NCBI GenBank assembly: GCA_003150615.1
Contig: QALN01000010.1
Coordinates: forward strand, 20,311-84,310
DNA: 64,000 nt
Direction: 5' to 3'
DNA from: Flavobacteriales bacterium
Lineage (GTDB): Bacteria; Bacteroidota; Bacteroidia; Flavobacteriales; UBA1820
Program-made: the position numbers and the translations under genes
Notes under the pieces: model-generated
Database searches by the model: none
Seen by the model: only the letters and a program-made list of their open reading frames with translations
What the model was told of the DNA's origin: nothing
Part shown: positions 46,436 to 56,516 of the stretch, piece by piece
How the letters are laid out: each line of letters opens with the position of its first letter
How positions within the stretch are numbered: position 1 is the stretch's first letter

Positions 46436-47311
46436 ATGAGATACACCCTGATATCCATACTGTGCATCGTATTGTGTAACGCCGCATACGCACAGCAGGA
46501 TTACAAGAAAAAAGATACGACAAGGCACAAGAACGAATGGCTTGAAAAACGCGACTATCCTTTGCGCGACAGCGTAAGGAGGGAACTGGAAACCATACCG
46601 CCTTTCAGCATTTACAAAGACAATTATTTCGTTACCGGTACGAATTTCGACGGAGGCGTCAACCAGAACAACAGCGACGCGAAGTTTCAGATAAGTATCA
46701 TGCACCGCCTTATAAAAGGAGTGCTGCCTCACGACATGTACCTTTTCATCACGTATACACAGAAATCTTTCTGGGATATATACCGCAAATCGGCTCCGTT
46801 TGAAGACTCGAACTACAATCCGTCCATAGGAATAGGCAACAACATAGTCGTCGACGACCGCGTACTCGGAGTAGGATTCCTTCAGATAGAACACGAATCG
46901 AACGGGTTGGACAGCATATGGAACCGCAGCTGGAACCGGGTGAGCTTTACCGCCATATACATGGTCAACCGCAATTTCAATGTTCAGTTCAAAGCCTGGA
47001 TACCGTTCTGGAAAGCCAAAGAAAACAAGGACATAACGCGTTACGCCGGATACTGGCACGTGGCGGGGAATTTCCGGACACAAAACCAGCGTTTTTCTTT
47101 TTCGTCCGTGATAACCAAACGCGGAGGGTGGGACCTCAATGCCAACGTATTCCTCGAAGCGGCATTCCGGCTGACGAAAAAAAGCAATCAATATATATGC
47201 CTGCAATACTACAACGGGTATGCCGAAGGACTGCTCGATTACAACCGTTTCCAGAGCTATCTGCGTTTCGGCATACTGATAAAACCGAATAAATGGGTAA
47301 GCATATACTGA
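46436..47311 (+). CDS. pldA: Outer-membrane phospholipase A
   Basis: A 291-residue outer-membrane enzyme cleaving phospholipids that reach the outer leaflet. A signal peptide ends near AAYAQQ. The family's active-site motif is in IEHESNGLDS (His and Ser) with the Asn in SWNRVSF nearby. Barrel strands such as VNRNFNVQFKAWIPFWKA and AAFRLTKKSNQYICLQYYNG follow, with a Y-rich aromatic pattern. The length fits. Monocistronic. Confidence 0.9.
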   Translation: MRYTLISILCIVLCNAAYAQQDYKKKDTTRHKNEWLEKRDYPLRDSVRRELETIPPFSIYKDNYFVTGTNFDGGVNQNNSDAKFQISIMHRLIKGVLPHDMYLFITYTQKSFWDIYRKSAPFEDSNYNPSIGIGNNIVVDDRVLGVGFLQIEHESNGLDSIWNRSWNRVSFTAIYMVNRNFNVQFKAWIPFWKAKENKDITRYAGYWHVAGNFRTQNQRFSFSSVITKRGGWDLNANVFLEAAFRLTKKSNQYICLQYYNGYAEGLLDYNRFQSYLRFGILIKPNKWVSIY

Positions 47312-47473
47312 CGGTAGCGTTTTGCCGCTAAAACCCTGCAATGCGCCTCTTAAAACCATCATATCCGATTTTTTACCGTCATACGGAGGATATGTTTGTT
47401 TTCGGTCACAAAATAGCCCTGCGTAACGATAAAAGTCCTATATTTACTCTCGTGCAACAAACGTACGTACAAT

Positions 47474-48559
47474 ATGATAAAGGACAAGTTCTTAAGGAAA
47501 GTCTTCATCCTGCTTGCGCTGGCGTTCCTGTTCTGGTTCCTATGGGCGGTAAAAGGCATTATAATGTACATGGCCGTAGCCTCGATAGTATCGCTTGTGG
47601 CTACTCCTGCCGTGGATTTCCTGGATGGTCTGCACATAGGGCGCGTTAAAGTGCCGGATACGGCGGCCATAATAATCGTAATGCTCCTCATGTTCGTGGT
47701 ATGCGCCGGAGTGCTGGCGCTACTGGTCCCGCTGGTGACATCCCAGGCGGAAAACCTTTCGCTTCTCGATGCGGCCAAAGCCAAGGAAAACGCCCTTTTG
47801 ATATACCACAACGCTATGGACATGCTCAAAGACTATGGCGTGATAAAACAAACCCCGGAACTGACCACCGATTACATAAAGACAGTGGATTTTTCGTTTA
47901 TCCCTAACTTTATCAATTCGGTCGTATCGTCCCTCGGCTCGATAATAACGTTCGTGTTTTCGGTCGTATTTTTCGCATTCTTTTTCTTAAAAGAACGCGG
48001 CCGGGCCTCGTCGTTCATACTTTCGGTAGTTCCCGACGGTACGGAAAAAAAAGTGTCCGACATGATGCAGAAAACACGCAGCCTGCTTTCGCGGTACGTG
48101 ATAGGGCTGTTGGTGCAGCAGTCGCTGATATTCTGTTTCACGCTCATACTTTTACTTAGTTTCGGAGTGCAGAATCCGTTTATAATAGCGTTTATAGTGG
48201 CGCTTCTCAACATTGTCCCGTACATAGGGCCTTTTATGGGAGGTGTGCTTCTGGTATCGCTGACAATGCTGAGCAATATCTCCCAGCCGATAGGCGAACT
48301 GATGCCTGTGACACTATGGGTGCTCGGAGGTTTCATAGTCATACAGCTGTTCGACAATTTCGTGTCGCAGCCGCTTATATTCTCAAACTCGGTAAAAGCC
48401 CACCCGATAGAAATATTCACCGTCACGCTCATAGGAGGCACGCTTTTCGGAGTACTCGGCATGATAGTGGCAGTACCGGCATACACCATCATACGCATAA
48501 TGGCAAAAGAATTCTTCTGGGAGTCCAAAATCGTAAGGGTACTGACCAAAAACATATGA
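47474..48559 (+). CDS. AI-2E family membrane transporter
   Basis: A 361-residue membrane protein with about eight helices in the family pattern: AFLFWFLWAVKGIIMYMAVASI at the front, GSIITFVFSVVFFAFFFLKE in the middle, then RYVIGLLVQQSLIFCFTLIL, VPYIGPFMGGVLLVSLT and FDNFVSQPLIFSNSV. Members have been linked to autoinducer-2 export and to sodium-proton exchange; which holds here is unknown. It precedes obgE by 70 bases. Confidence 0.9.
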   Translation: MIKDKFLRKVFILLALAFLFWFLWAVKGIIMYMAVASIVSLVATPAVDFLDGLHIGRVKVPDTAAIIIVMLLMFVVCAGVLALLVPLVTSQAENLSLLDAAKAKENALLIYHNAMDMLKDYGVIKQTPELTTDYIKTVDFSFIPNFINSVVSSLGSIITFVFSVVFFAFFFLKERGRASSFILSVVPDGTEKKVSDMMQKTRSLLSRYVIGLLVQQSLIFCFTLILLLSFGVQNPFIIAFIVALLNIVPYIGPFMGGVLLVSLTMLSNISQPIGELMPVTLWVLGGFIVIQLFDNFVSQPLIFSNSVKAHPIEIFTVTLIGGTLFGVLGMIVAVPAYTIIRIMAKEFFWESKIVRVLTKNI

Positions 48560-48577
48560 GCGCGGACATAAATTTCA

Positions 48578-48585
48578 TACCTTTG
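48578..48585 (+). promoter_or_regulatory. Possible -7 element for obgE
   Basis: TACCTTTG matches TAnnTTTG, 45 bases before the ATG; no TTG at -33. Confidence 0.45.
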
Positions 48586-48629
48586 CACATAAACGGTTTA
48601 ACGCCCTAAAGGCATAAAATGAAAGGAAA

Positions 48630-49715
48630 ATGGCGGAAAACAATTTCGTGGACTATATAAAAATTCACCTGACTTCAGGCAACGGAGGAGCGGGGTCCGC
48701 ACACCTGCGCCGGGAAAAATACATCCCGAAAGGAGGCCCGGACGGCGGCGACGGAGGCCGCGGAGGCCACGTGATAGTAGAAGGCAATTCGCACCTGTGG
48801 ACACTGCAGCACCTGCGTTTCCAGCGTCACATAAAAGCCGGACACGGTGACAACGGACACAGAAGCCGCTCATTCGGAGCGGACGGACGCGACGAAGTGA
48901 TACAAGTACCCATAGGAACCGTGATACGCGATGCCGAAACGAAAGAAATCATAGGCGAGATAATGGAGGACGGTCAGCGCATCATAGTCAAGGAAGGCGG
49001 AAAAGGAGGGTTGGGCAACTGGCACTTCCGCTCTTCCACCAACCAGACACCGCGTTATGCCCAGCCCGGCACGCCGGGACAGGAGGGTTGGGTGATAATG
49101 GAACTGAAAGTACTGGCCGACGTCGGTCTGGTAGGCTTTCCCAATGCCGGCAAATCCACACTGCTCGCATCCATAACGGCTGCAAAACCTGAAATAGGCG
49201 ACTATCCGTTCACCACGCTCACGCCTAACCTCGGCATAGTGCCCTACCGCGACGAACGTAGTTTCGTCATGGCCGACATACCGGGTATAATAGAAGGCGC
49301 GGCCGAAGGGAAAGGCCTGGGCCACCGTTTTTTGCGTCATATCGAACGTAACTCAACGCTGCTGTTCATGATACCGGCGGACAGCCCCGACCCGATAAAG
49401 GAGTACGGCATACTGCTCGGAGAGTTGGAAAAATACAACCCCGAACTGCTGGACAAAGCGCGGGTATTGGCTATAAGCAAGAGCGATATTCTCGACAGCG
49501 CGCGGATGGACGAAATAGAGGCCGTGCTTCCGGACGACGTACCGCACGTGTTCATATCGTCCGTCACGGGGATGGGGCTCGTATGGCTCAAGGACATGTT
49601 GTGGGAGGCTATGAACAAACAGGCGCGGGATAAAGAGCGCCGCAGTTTCGAGGAGGAACACGACCCCGGCATGCTCGGTGTCCCGTCAGGCGACCTTCTC
49701 GGCGGGGAAGAATAG
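48630..49715 (+). CDS. obgE: GTPase Obg/CgtA
   Basis: A 361-residue GTPase acting in late 50S assembly and stress signalling. The glycine-rich Obg fold opens the protein ([40 protein letters not shown]). G1 is in [15 protein letters not shown], with G2 [13 protein letters not shown] and G3 [18 protein letters not shown]. Length is short of E. coli ObgE, because it lacks the extended C-terminal domain, as is usual in Bacteroidota. Confidence 0.97.
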   Translation: MAENNFVDYIKIHLTSGNGGAGSAHLRREKYIPKGGPDGGDGGRGGHVIVEGNSHLWTLQHLRFQRHIKAGHGDNGHRSRSFGADGRDEVIQVPIGTVIRDAETKEIIGEIMEDGQRIIVKEGGKGGLGNWHFRSSTNQTPRYAQPGTPGQEGWVIMELKVLADVGLVGFPNAGKSTLLASITAAKPEIGDYPFTTLTPNLGIVPYRDERSFVMADIPGIIEGAAEGKGLGHRFLRHIERNSTLLFMIPADSPDPIKEYGILLGELEKYNPELLDKARVLAISKSDILDSARMDEIEAVLPDDVPHVFISSVTGMGLVWLKDMLWEAMNKQARDKERRSFEEEHDPGMLGVPSGDLLGGEE

Positions 49716-49790
49716 GCAATCGGTGCATATCGTCCGGTAACGGACATCCTCGGCGGTGTTGAAAGCGACATACAAAACTATATATAACAG

Positions 49791-50864
49791 ATGGATATAA
49801 ACGAAAAAAAGATAAACCGCACGCGTTCGTTTGTAAACTGGACGGTAACTATAGTGCTGGCTTTGTTTTTGATACTCCTTTCCTCGTCCATACTCTACGA
49901 TATGGGGTCGTCGGTAAAACAGCCGCGATACGAACATTTCACCTCCACTTCGGAAATAACTTCGGCAAGGCGGCATATCGACTCACTGGAAACATTCCGC
50001 ACAGCTGTCTTGCGCGAGATAGACACTTTGGAGAAAAAACACGAAGCGTCCAATGCCGATTATGCACGTAAAAAGGAATCGTTCGACAACTGGGTGGCCA
50101 CACGCCGCGCATTGGGACGTCCCGACACCGACAGCGAAGTAGTATCCCGAACAATGGAAACGGACCGCCTGCTCGACACCCTCAAAAACGAAGAGGCCGC
50201 AATCGGTCAGGCACGCTCCAGGCTCGGAACCATATCCGAACAGCGGGACGACGCCGAAAACGGATTGAGGGCACTTGAGGAAAAGGCAACAGAACTTTTC
50301 GAATCGGCCTACAACGTATACCAGTTGAAAATATTCGGGCTGAGGCTTCTTTTGGCCGCTCCTGTACTGGGTCTGGGTATTTGGTTCTTCATACGTTTCC
50401 GCCACCACAAATACAAAGCCCTGTTCCTCGGTTTCTCCCTGTATTCGCTGTACGTTTTCTTCGTAGGGCTTGTGCCTTACCTTCCCAGTTTCGGAGGATA
50501 TGTGCGGTACGGAGTGGGCGTATTGCTGGCAGTGTCGCTCGGTTATTACGCGATAAAGTACATAAACACCTATGTGGAGCGCAAACAGGCCGCACTGAAG
50601 GAAGCGGCAGTACAAAGGGCTGCAAAGATACGTCAGGATACGGCTCAAAAGGCTTACGATGCCCATGTATGCCCTTCGTGCGGCAAGGACTTTCTGGTCA
50701 AACCGTGGGAATACACTGAAAAAGGCCCGAAGGCCAGCTCCTTCTGCCAACACTGCGGCATGGAACTTTATATATCGTGCCCAAATTGCGGACATGAAAA
50801 TTTCGCACATTTCCACTACTGCAAATCATGTGGAAAACCGCTCAAAAAAGAACAAAACGATTAA
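49791..50864 (+). CDS. Membrane protein with coiled coil and four zinc-ribbon CxxC motifs
   Basis: A 357-residue protein of unknown function. One N-terminal helix (VTIVLALFLILLSSSILYD) leads to a long periplasmic coiled coil (about 55-180). Three more helices follow (LLLAAPVLGLGIWFFIRF, LFLGFSLYSLYVFFVGLV, GVLLAVSLGYYAIKYI). The cytosolic tail holds VCPSCGK, FCQHCGM, SCPNCGH and YCKSCGK, arranged as two zinc ribbons. This could be a membrane-anchored sensor or scaffold; no enzymatic motif is seen. It lies 9 bases before ung, so it shares its transcript. Confidence 0.75.
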   Translation: MDINEKKINRTRSFVNWTVTIVLALFLILLSSSILYDMGSSVKQPRYEHFTSTSEITSARRHIDSLETFRTAVLREIDTLEKKHEASNADYARKKESFDNWVATRRALGRPDTDSEVVSRTMETDRLLDTLKNEEAAIGQARSRLGTISEQRDDAENGLRALEEKATELFESAYNVYQLKIFGLRLLLAAPVLGLGIWFFIRFRHHKYKALFLGFSLYSLYVFFVGLVPYLPSFGGYVRYGVGVLLAVSLGYYAIKYINTYVERKQAALKEAAVQRAAKIRQDTAQKAYDAHVCPSCGKDFLVKPWEYTEKGPKASSFCQHCGMELYISCPNCGHENFAHFHYCKSCGKPLKKEQND

Positions 50865-50873
50865 GGAAAAAGT

Positions 50874-51539
50874 ATGAACGTAAGAATATCGGAAGGATGG
50901 GGCCGTATGCTCCGGGAAGAGTTCGACAAGGACTATTTCACTTCCCTGACTGATTTCGTCAGGACCGAATACAAAACTTACAGGGTGTATCCGCCTGCGG
51001 CGAAAATATTTTCGGCGTTCGATACATGCCCTTTTGAAAACACGAAAGTAGTGATAATAGGCCAGGACCCATACCACGGTTACGGCCAGGCGCACGGATT
51101 GTGTTTCTCGGTAAACGACGGGGTACCCTTCCCCCCTTCCCTTCGCAATATTTTCATAGAGATACAAAACGAAACCGGGAAACCGATACCGCCGTCAGGA
51201 TGCCTTGACCGTTGGGCACGGCAGGGAGTGCTGTTGCTAAACGCCACTCTGACAGTACGCGAAGCCTCTCCCGGCTCGCATCAGGGCAAAGGCTGGGAAC
51301 GGTTTACCGACAGCGTAATCGAAACGGTATCGAGGGAAAAAAATAACGTCGTGTTCATGCTTTGGGGCGCATACGCCAGAAGCAAAGCCCGTCTTATCGA
51401 CCCCACGCGGCATCTTATACTCGAAGCCAACCATCCAAGCCCATTAAGCGCCAACCGCGGAGGGTGGTTCGGATGCGGACATTTCATGAAGGCCAACCAG
51501 TACCTCCAGTCCAAGGGCTTGCCTATGATAGAATGGTAA
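50874..51539 (+). CDS. ung: Uracil-DNA glycosylase, family 1
   Basis: A 221-residue base-excision enzyme removing uracil from DNA. The catalytic Asp is in VIIGQDPYHGYGQAHGLCFS, the second motif is in LLNATLTVREASPGSHQGKG, and the His loop is in LEANHPSPLSANRGG. Length is standard. It follows the zinc-ribbon gene by 9 bases. Confidence 0.98.
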   Translation: MNVRISEGWGRMLREEFDKDYFTSLTDFVRTEYKTYRVYPPAAKIFSAFDTCPFENTKVVIIGQDPYHGYGQAHGLCFSVNDGVPFPPSLRNIFIEIQNETGKPIPPSGCLDRWARQGVLLLNATLTVREASPGSHQGKGWERFTDSVIETVSREKNNVVFMLWGAYARSKARLIDPTRHLILEANHPSPLSANRGGWFGCGHFMKANQYLQSKGLPMIEW

Positions 51540-51640
51540 AAACGCCCCGTGCGAATATGCCGGGCAAAGCATGTAAAAAAAGCATTTCAGTAAAAGAAAC
51601 GTAAAAAGCAAAACAAAAACACTGTTCCCACACATATAAA

Positions 51641-52705
51641 ATGGCAGCAAACACATTCGGCGAAATTCTGCGCCTTACCACATTCGGAGAATCGCACGGT
51701 CAGGCAATAGGCGGCGTACTGGACGGCATGCCCTCCGGCATACTGCTGGATACCGATGCGGTACAGCACGCACTTGACCGACGCCGTCCCGGACAATCTG
51801 GCATTTCCACTCCGAGAAAAGAAAGCGACACGGTGAAAATACTCTCCGGCGTATTCGAAGGGCTCACCACCGGAACACCGATAGGCCTGCTGATTGAAAA
51901 CGAAAACCAGCATTCTTCCGACTACTCGGATATGAAAGACAAATTCCGCCCTTCACATGCCGACTACACGTATTTCAAAAAGTACGGCGTGAGGGACTAC
52001 CGCGGAGGCGGGCGTTCTTCGGCGCGGGAAACCGCAGTCCGTGTAGCTGCCGGGGCAATAGCAGCGCAAACTCTGCCTGCCGGAGTGAAAATAACCGCCT
52101 ATGTTTCGTCCGTGGGAGGCATCTCGTTGTGGGGCGGGTATGAAGATTACGACCTTTCCCGCATAGACGACAATCCTGTGCGTTGTCCCGATGCGGCAAA
52201 GGCCGCGGAAATGGAAGCCCTTATAAAAGAAGTGCGCGCATCAGGAGACAGCGTAGGCGGTATAGTGACGTGTATCGCCAGCGGAGTGCCGGCCGGATGG
52301 GGAGAACCGGTATTCGACCGCCTCGAATCTCGCCTTGCGGCAGCGTGCCTGAGCATACCGGCGGCCAAAGGTTTCGAGATAGGAAGCGGTTTTGCGGGTT
52401 CGGCGATGAGAGGGAGCGAACACAACGACGCAATACTTCCGTCGGGACGTACGGCCACAAACCGTTCCGGCGGCGTACAGGGCGGCATATCCAACGGTAT
52501 GGACATCGTGTTCCGCGTGGCATTCAAACCCGTTGCGACAATAATGACTGAGCAAAATACCATCGATATAAACGGAAACGCTGCGGTGATAAAATGCCGG
52601 GGCCGACACGACCCTTGTGTCGTACCACGCGCAGTGCCTGTGGTAGAAGCTATGACCGCGCTGACATTAGCGGATTTTTTCTTAATTTCGTCCTCGCGGA
52701 AATAG
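51641..52705 (+). CDS. aroC: Chorismate synthase
   Basis: A 354-residue FMN-dependent enzyme making chorismate from EPSP, the last shared step of aromatic synthesis. [48 protein letters not shown] and [16 protein letters not shown] are family signatures, and RFPSHAD-like [10 protein letters not shown] binds substrate. Length is standard. It feeds the menaquinone route via menD. Bases 52706-52897 hold no gene that I can support. Confidence 0.98.
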   Translation: MAANTFGEILRLTTFGESHGQAIGGVLDGMPSGILLDTDAVQHALDRRRPGQSGISTPRKESDTVKILSGVFEGLTTGTPIGLLIENENQHSSDYSDMKDKFRPSHADYTYFKKYGVRDYRGGGRSSARETAVRVAAGAIAAQTLPAGVKITAYVSSVGGISLWGGYEDYDLSRIDDNPVRCPDAAKAAEMEALIKEVRASGDSVGGIVTCIASGVPAGWGEPVFDRLESRLAAACLSIPAAKGFEIGSGFAGSAMRGSEHNDAILPSGRTATNRSGGVQGGISNGMDIVFRVAFKPVATIMTEQNTIDINGNAAVIKCRGRHDPCVVPRAVPVVEAMTALTLADFFLISSSRK

Positions 52706-52897
52706 CGCCTCTGCCCTACCCGCCAACAAACACTTAAAAACCAACAAAAAAGGCAAAAGTAAAATGTGAGACAGGCCTCATCCGGGGAAAAACCGGAAAT
52801 TCGTCGCGCGCATACATGGCTGATGACCATGTCCGTACAACATTCGCGCTGGCATTAAGACATTGAAATACAGAAAACATACAATCGATTTTTTAAA

Positions 52898-53410
52898 ATG
52901 GAACTGACAAAATACATACGCGACATACACGATTTTCCGAAAAAAGGCATACTGTTCAAGGATATTACCCCCTTGCTGTTGAGCCCCGAAGCCACAACCG
53001 AAGCCCTTACGCAACTGTGCGCACAGGCGGACGGTCTGGGTGTGACGAAAGTTGCGGCCGTGGAGTCGCGCGGATTCTTTTTCGGCTCTCTGATAGCCCA
53101 TCAGTTAGGCGTAGGTTATGTGCCGGTGCGAAAGAAAGGCAAACTGCCCTACGATACTATAAGCATGTCCTATGACCTGGAATACGGTACGGACGAACTG
53201 GAGATACACACCGATGCCATAAAACCGGGCGATAAAGTCCTGGTGCACGACGATGTGCTGGCTACCGGTGGTACTGCCGAAGCTGTCGTAAAACTGATAG
53301 AGAAAGCCGGAGGTCAGGTAGTGCTGGTATCGTTCCTGATGGAGTTAAAAGCCCTCGGAGGGGCCTCAAAACTCACAGGCCGGAACGTAAAATGCCTCAT
53401 GGAATTTTAA
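52898..53410 (+). CDS. apt: Adenine phosphoribosyltransferase
   Basis: A 170-residue salvage enzyme joining adenine and PRPP to give AMP. The adenine-binding start IRDIHDFPKKGILFKDITPL, VESRGFFFGSLIAHQL, and the PRPP-binding loop VLVHDDVLATGGTAEAVVKL are all present. Length is standard. Confidence 0.97.
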   Translation: MELTKYIRDIHDFPKKGILFKDITPLLLSPEATTEALTQLCAQADGLGVTKVAAVESRGFFFGSLIAHQLGVGYVPVRKKGKLPYDTISMSYDLEYGTDELEIHTDAIKPGDKVLVHDDVLATGGTAEAVVKLIEKAGGQVVLVSFLMELKALGGASKLTGRNVKCLMEF

Positions 53411-53419
53411 GAAACGCCG

Positions 53420-53438
53420 CGTGCGGAAATACCGCACG
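53420..53438 (+). terminator. Hairpin after apt
   Basis: CGTGCGG (53420-53426) pairs with CCGCACG (53432-53438) across AAATA; no T-run follows. A second small hairpin (CGCGGA 53458-53463, TCCGCG 53469-53474) follows. Possible weak terminators. Confidence 0.4.
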
Positions 53439-53499
53439 TTAACAACTCTCGGTCCTTCGCGGATATGTTCCGCGTTAAAGGATTTATCGCATTTACATG

Positions 53500-53563
53500 A
53501 CGGTACGGGAATGCAGTACATATATCATACGCAGTGTTACCACGGATATCCGTACCGTTTTTA
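53500..53563 (+). promoter_or_regulatory. Possible leader structure before hflX
   Basis: ACGGTACGG (53500-53508) and CCGTACCGT (53550-53558) are perfectly complementary, with a 41-base loop, and a T-run (53558-53562) follows. It sits about 25 bases before the hflX ATG. It could be an attenuator-like stem; chance is possible because both arms are themselves nearly palindromic (GGTACG). Confidence 0.35.
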
Positions 53564-53584
53564 CAACTTCTAAAGACAAATTAT

Positions 53585-54832
53585 ATGATTGAAATAAAAG
53601 ACATTAATTATGAACGCGCCGTTCTGGTAGGGCTCGTAACGCCATACCAGGATGAGAAAAAGCTCGTCGAATACCTCGACGAACTGGAATTCCTGGCACA
53701 AACGGCCGGAGCCGTGGTCGAAAAACGCTTTTCCCAAAAACTCGACATGCCAAACCCAAGGACTTTCGTGGGCGCTGGGAAACTCGAAGAGATAAAGCAA
53801 TACATCGACGAACACGGAAGTATAGATGTGGTTATTTTCGACGACGAACTTTCATCAGGCCAGCTGCGCAATATCGAGCGTGAACTCCAGATAAAAATAC
53901 TGGACCGTACGAACCTCATACTCGACATCTTTGCCCGGCGCGCCCAGACGTCCTATGCACGCACACAGGTAGAACTGGCACAGTACCAATACCTTCTGCC
54001 CCGCCTTACGCGCATGTGGACACACCTTGAACGCCAAAGGGGAGGTATCGGTCTGCGCGGTCCCGGTGAAACGGAAATAGAAACAGACCGCCGTATAGTG
54101 CGCGACCGCATATCGCTGCTCAAGGAAAAACTGTCGTCGATAGACAAGCAAATGGCCACGCAGCGCAAAAACCGTGGCAAAACGGTGCGTGTTGCCCTGG
54201 TCGGATATACCAACGTGGGCAAATCGACGCTTATGAATCTGTTGAGCAAATCGGACGTCTTTGCCGAGAACAAACTGTTCGCCACACTCGATACCACGGT
54301 ACGAAAGGTGGTGATAGCCAACCTTCCCGTCCTTCTCACGGATACGGTAGGTTTCATACGCAAACTGCCTACACAGCTCATCGAATCGTTCAAATCGACG
54401 CTTGACGAAGTGCGCGAGGCCGATGTGGTGCTTCACGTAGCCGATATTTCCCATCCGAGCTTCGAGGACCACATAGCTTCGGTAAACAAAATCCTATCGG
54501 AGATAGGAGCGTCCGACAAGCCGACGATAATGGTTTTCAACAAAATAGACGCTTACAACTACGTGCCTCGGGAAGAGAGCGACCTGTCCTCACCTTTGCC
54601 GGAGAACATTCCGCTCGAAGAACTGGAACGCACATGGATGGGCCGTACGGGAGAAAACACGGTATTCATATCGGCCAAATCGCGTATCAACATACCGGAA
54701 CTCAGGCACAAGATATACGATACCGCCGCGCGGATACACATGGAACGTTTCCCGTACAACGATTTTCTCTTCGAGTATTACGACGAACCGGAGGAAGACG
54801 AAGCGTCTGGAAACGACGGCAAAACCGAGTAA
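53585..54832 (+). CDS. hflX: Ribosome-associated GTPase HflX
   Basis: About 415 residues from the ATG at 53585 (MIEIKDINYERAVLVGL). An in-frame ATG at 53534 is rejected because its extra 17 residues overlap the upstream hairpin and do not fit the family. HflX rescues or splits stalled ribosomes in stress. The N-terminal part shows PNPRTFVGAGKLEEIKQYI, a glycine-rich linker GIGLRGPGETEIETDRR, and then G1 VALVGYTNVGKSTLMNLL, G3 DTVGFIRKLPTQLIESF and NKID. The next small ORF starts 8 bases later. Confidence 0.95.
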   Translation: MIEIKDINYERAVLVGLVTPYQDEKKLVEYLDELEFLAQTAGAVVEKRFSQKLDMPNPRTFVGAGKLEEIKQYIDEHGSIDVVIFDDELSSGQLRNIERELQIKILDRTNLILDIFARRAQTSYARTQVELAQYQYLLPRLTRMWTHLERQRGGIGLRGPGETEIETDRRIVRDRISLLKEKLSSIDKQMATQRKNRGKTVRVALVGYTNVGKSTLMNLLSKSDVFAENKLFATLDTTVRKVVIANLPVLLTDTVGFIRKLPTQLIESFKSTLDEVREADVVLHVADISHPSFEDHIASVNKILSEIGASDKPTIMVFNKIDAYNYVPREESDLSSPLPENIPLEELERTWMGRTGENTVFISAKSRINIPELRHKIYDTAARIHMERFPYNDFLFEYYDEPEEDEASGNDGKTE

Positions 54833-54840
54833 CAATCCTA

Positions 54841-55047
54841 ATGAGCGGAAAGAAGACATACGGTTTTTCATTTTCATGGAAGCGTGCGCTGGGCATATCG
54901 GGCCTTAGGCAGAAACTAGCCCGAAGGACAGGTGTCCCCACTACTCTTTCTGGTATGGAGCGCAAAACGGGTTCTTTGATCATAAGAACTATAACGGATT
55001 CTTTCTCCTGGCTGTATCACAGGATTGGTAACAAAACCGGTAAATAA
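54841..55047 (+). CDS. Small basic protein, unknown function
   Basis: A 68-residue ORF, ATG 8 bases after hflX stop, ending just before a terminator. The stretch YGFSFSWKRALGISGLRQKL, ARRTGVPTTLSGMERKTG is well organised and basic, as in nucleic-acid-binding peptides, and the end is hydrophobic (SLIIRTITDSFSWLYH). I believe similar short proteins exist in Bacteroidota, but cannot name a family. It is likely cotranscribed with hflX. Confidence 0.6.
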   Translation: MSGKKTYGFSFSWKRALGISGLRQKLARRTGVPTTLSGMERKTGSLIIRTITDSFSWLYHRIGNKTGK

Positions 55048-55055
55048 ACAAGAAT

Positions 55056-55090
55056 AAACCGGCTACGGCCTGTTCCGTGGCCGGTTTTTA
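55056..55090 (+). terminator. Intrinsic terminator of the hflX transcript
   Basis: AAACCGGC (55056-55063) pairs with GCCGGTTT (55080-55087), plus an inner CGG/CCG, followed by a T-run to 55089. Confidence 0.85.
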
Positions 55091-55112
55091 AATATTTAAA
55101 ACTATAAAAAAC

Positions 55113-56474
55113 ATGAACGAAGACACCATAGCGGCTCTTTCCACCCCGGCAGGGATGGGTGCTATATCCGTCATACGTATCAGCGGGCCTGAGGCTTTGC
55201 AGATAGCCGGCAAGGTATTCGTTTCCCCTTCGGGAAAAAGCCTTTCCGCCGTTGCCACGCACACGGCGCATTTCGGCACTGTCATGGACGGTGATTCCGC
55301 CATCGACGAGGTCATTGCAACGGTATTTCGCGCTCCAAAATCTTTTACAGGCGAGGATACGGTCGAATTTTCATGCCATGGTTCGGTGTTCATACAACAG
55401 CAGATGCTTCAGCTTCTGGTGCGCCGCGGGGCACGTATGGCTATGGCTGGGGAATTTACAAAAAGGGCTTTCCTGAACGGCCGTATGGACCTTTCACAGG
55501 CCGAGGCGGTGGTAGACCTTATAGAATCCGAGTCATACGCTTCGCACGCTACGGCTATGAACCAGATGAGGGGCGGATACTCCGGTAAAATAGCTTCGCT
55601 GAAAAATTCGCTGACTGACTTTGCGGCTCTTTTGGAACTCGAACTCGATTTTTCCGACCAGGATGTCGAATTTGCTGACCGCACCCGCCTTACCGCCCTG
55701 GTACATGAAATAAAAAGCCTTACACGTAGCCTGGCTGATTCTTTTTCCGTGGGCAATGCGATAAAAAACGGCATTCCTGTGTCCATAATCGGAGCTCCCA
55801 ATGTCGGCAAATCTACTTTGCTGAATGCCCTTCTGGGCGAAGAAAAGGCTATCGTGTCGCATATTCCCGGTACTACCCGCGATTCTATCGAGGACAGGAT
55901 AACTATTTCGGGACTTTCGTTCCGTTTTATAGATACTGCCGGGCTGAGGGATACGGACGATTTTGTGGAAAAAATAGGCATCGAACGCACTTACAAAAAA
56001 ATCGACGAGGCTTCGGTTATCATTTATCTGCTCGATGCCGGGCGCGTATCGGCTTCCGATATGGATACTGTGACCGTATTAAAAAAGAAATACCCGGATA
56101 AGCATTTTATCGTAGCTGCAAATAAATCGGATGAATATGGCGGCGATTTTTTCGATTCGTTTTCCGATGTGCTGATGATTTCCGCACTCACGGGGGATGG
56201 TCTTGACGAATTGCGGGAAAAGATCGTCGGTTTTGTCAATATAGGGGATGTTTCCGACCGTATAATAGTGACAAATGCACGCCATTACGAGGCGCTGGTA
56301 AATGCGTGTTCATCTCTTGAAAATGTAGAGGCCGGGCTTTCCAACGGCTTTTCAGCAGATCTTCTGGCTGTAGACGTTAGAGATGCCATATCGCACTTGG
56401 GAGAGATTACCGGAGATATTTCTTCGGACGATATTCTCGGTGCTATTTTCTCCAGGTTCTGCATCGGAAAGTGA
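55113..56474 (+). CDS. mnmE: tRNA modification GTPase MnmE (TrmE)
   Basis: A 453-residue GTPase that, with MnmG, makes the cmnm5 modification at wobble U34. The N-terminal folate-binding domain opens DTIAALSTPAGMGAISVIRI. G1 is in IIGAPNVGKSTLLNALL, G3 in IDTAGLRDTDDF, and the essential C-terminal Cys is in FCIGK. Length is standard. It is the last core gene before the foreign region. Confidence 0.97.
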   Translation: MNEDTIAALSTPAGMGAISVIRISGPEALQIAGKVFVSPSGKSLSAVATHTAHFGTVMDGDSAIDEVIATVFRAPKSFTGEDTVEFSCHGSVFIQQQMLQLLVRRGARMAMAGEFTKRAFLNGRMDLSQAEAVVDLIESESYASHATAMNQMRGGYSGKIASLKNSLTDFAALLELELDFSDQDVEFADRTRLTALVHEIKSLTRSLADSFSVGNAIKNGIPVSIIGAPNVGKSTLLNALLGEEKAIVSHIPGTTRDSIEDRITISGLSFRFIDTAGLRDTDDFVEKIGIERTYKKIDEASVIIYLLDAGRVSASDMDTVTVLKKKYPDKHFIVAANKSDEYGGDFFDSFSDVLMISALTGDGLDELREKIVGFVNIGDVSDRIIVTNARHYEALVNACSSLENVEAGLSNGFSADLLAVDVRDAISHLGEITGDISSDDILGAIFSRFCIGK

Positions 56475-56516
56475 TATATCGCAATTAACCGCAACGAATT
56501 AGAACCAACTATAATG

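Noticed and set aside
46418..47362. 314-codon minus-strand frame opposite pldA
   Set aside because: Antisense shadow of a gene with clear OMPLA motifs.
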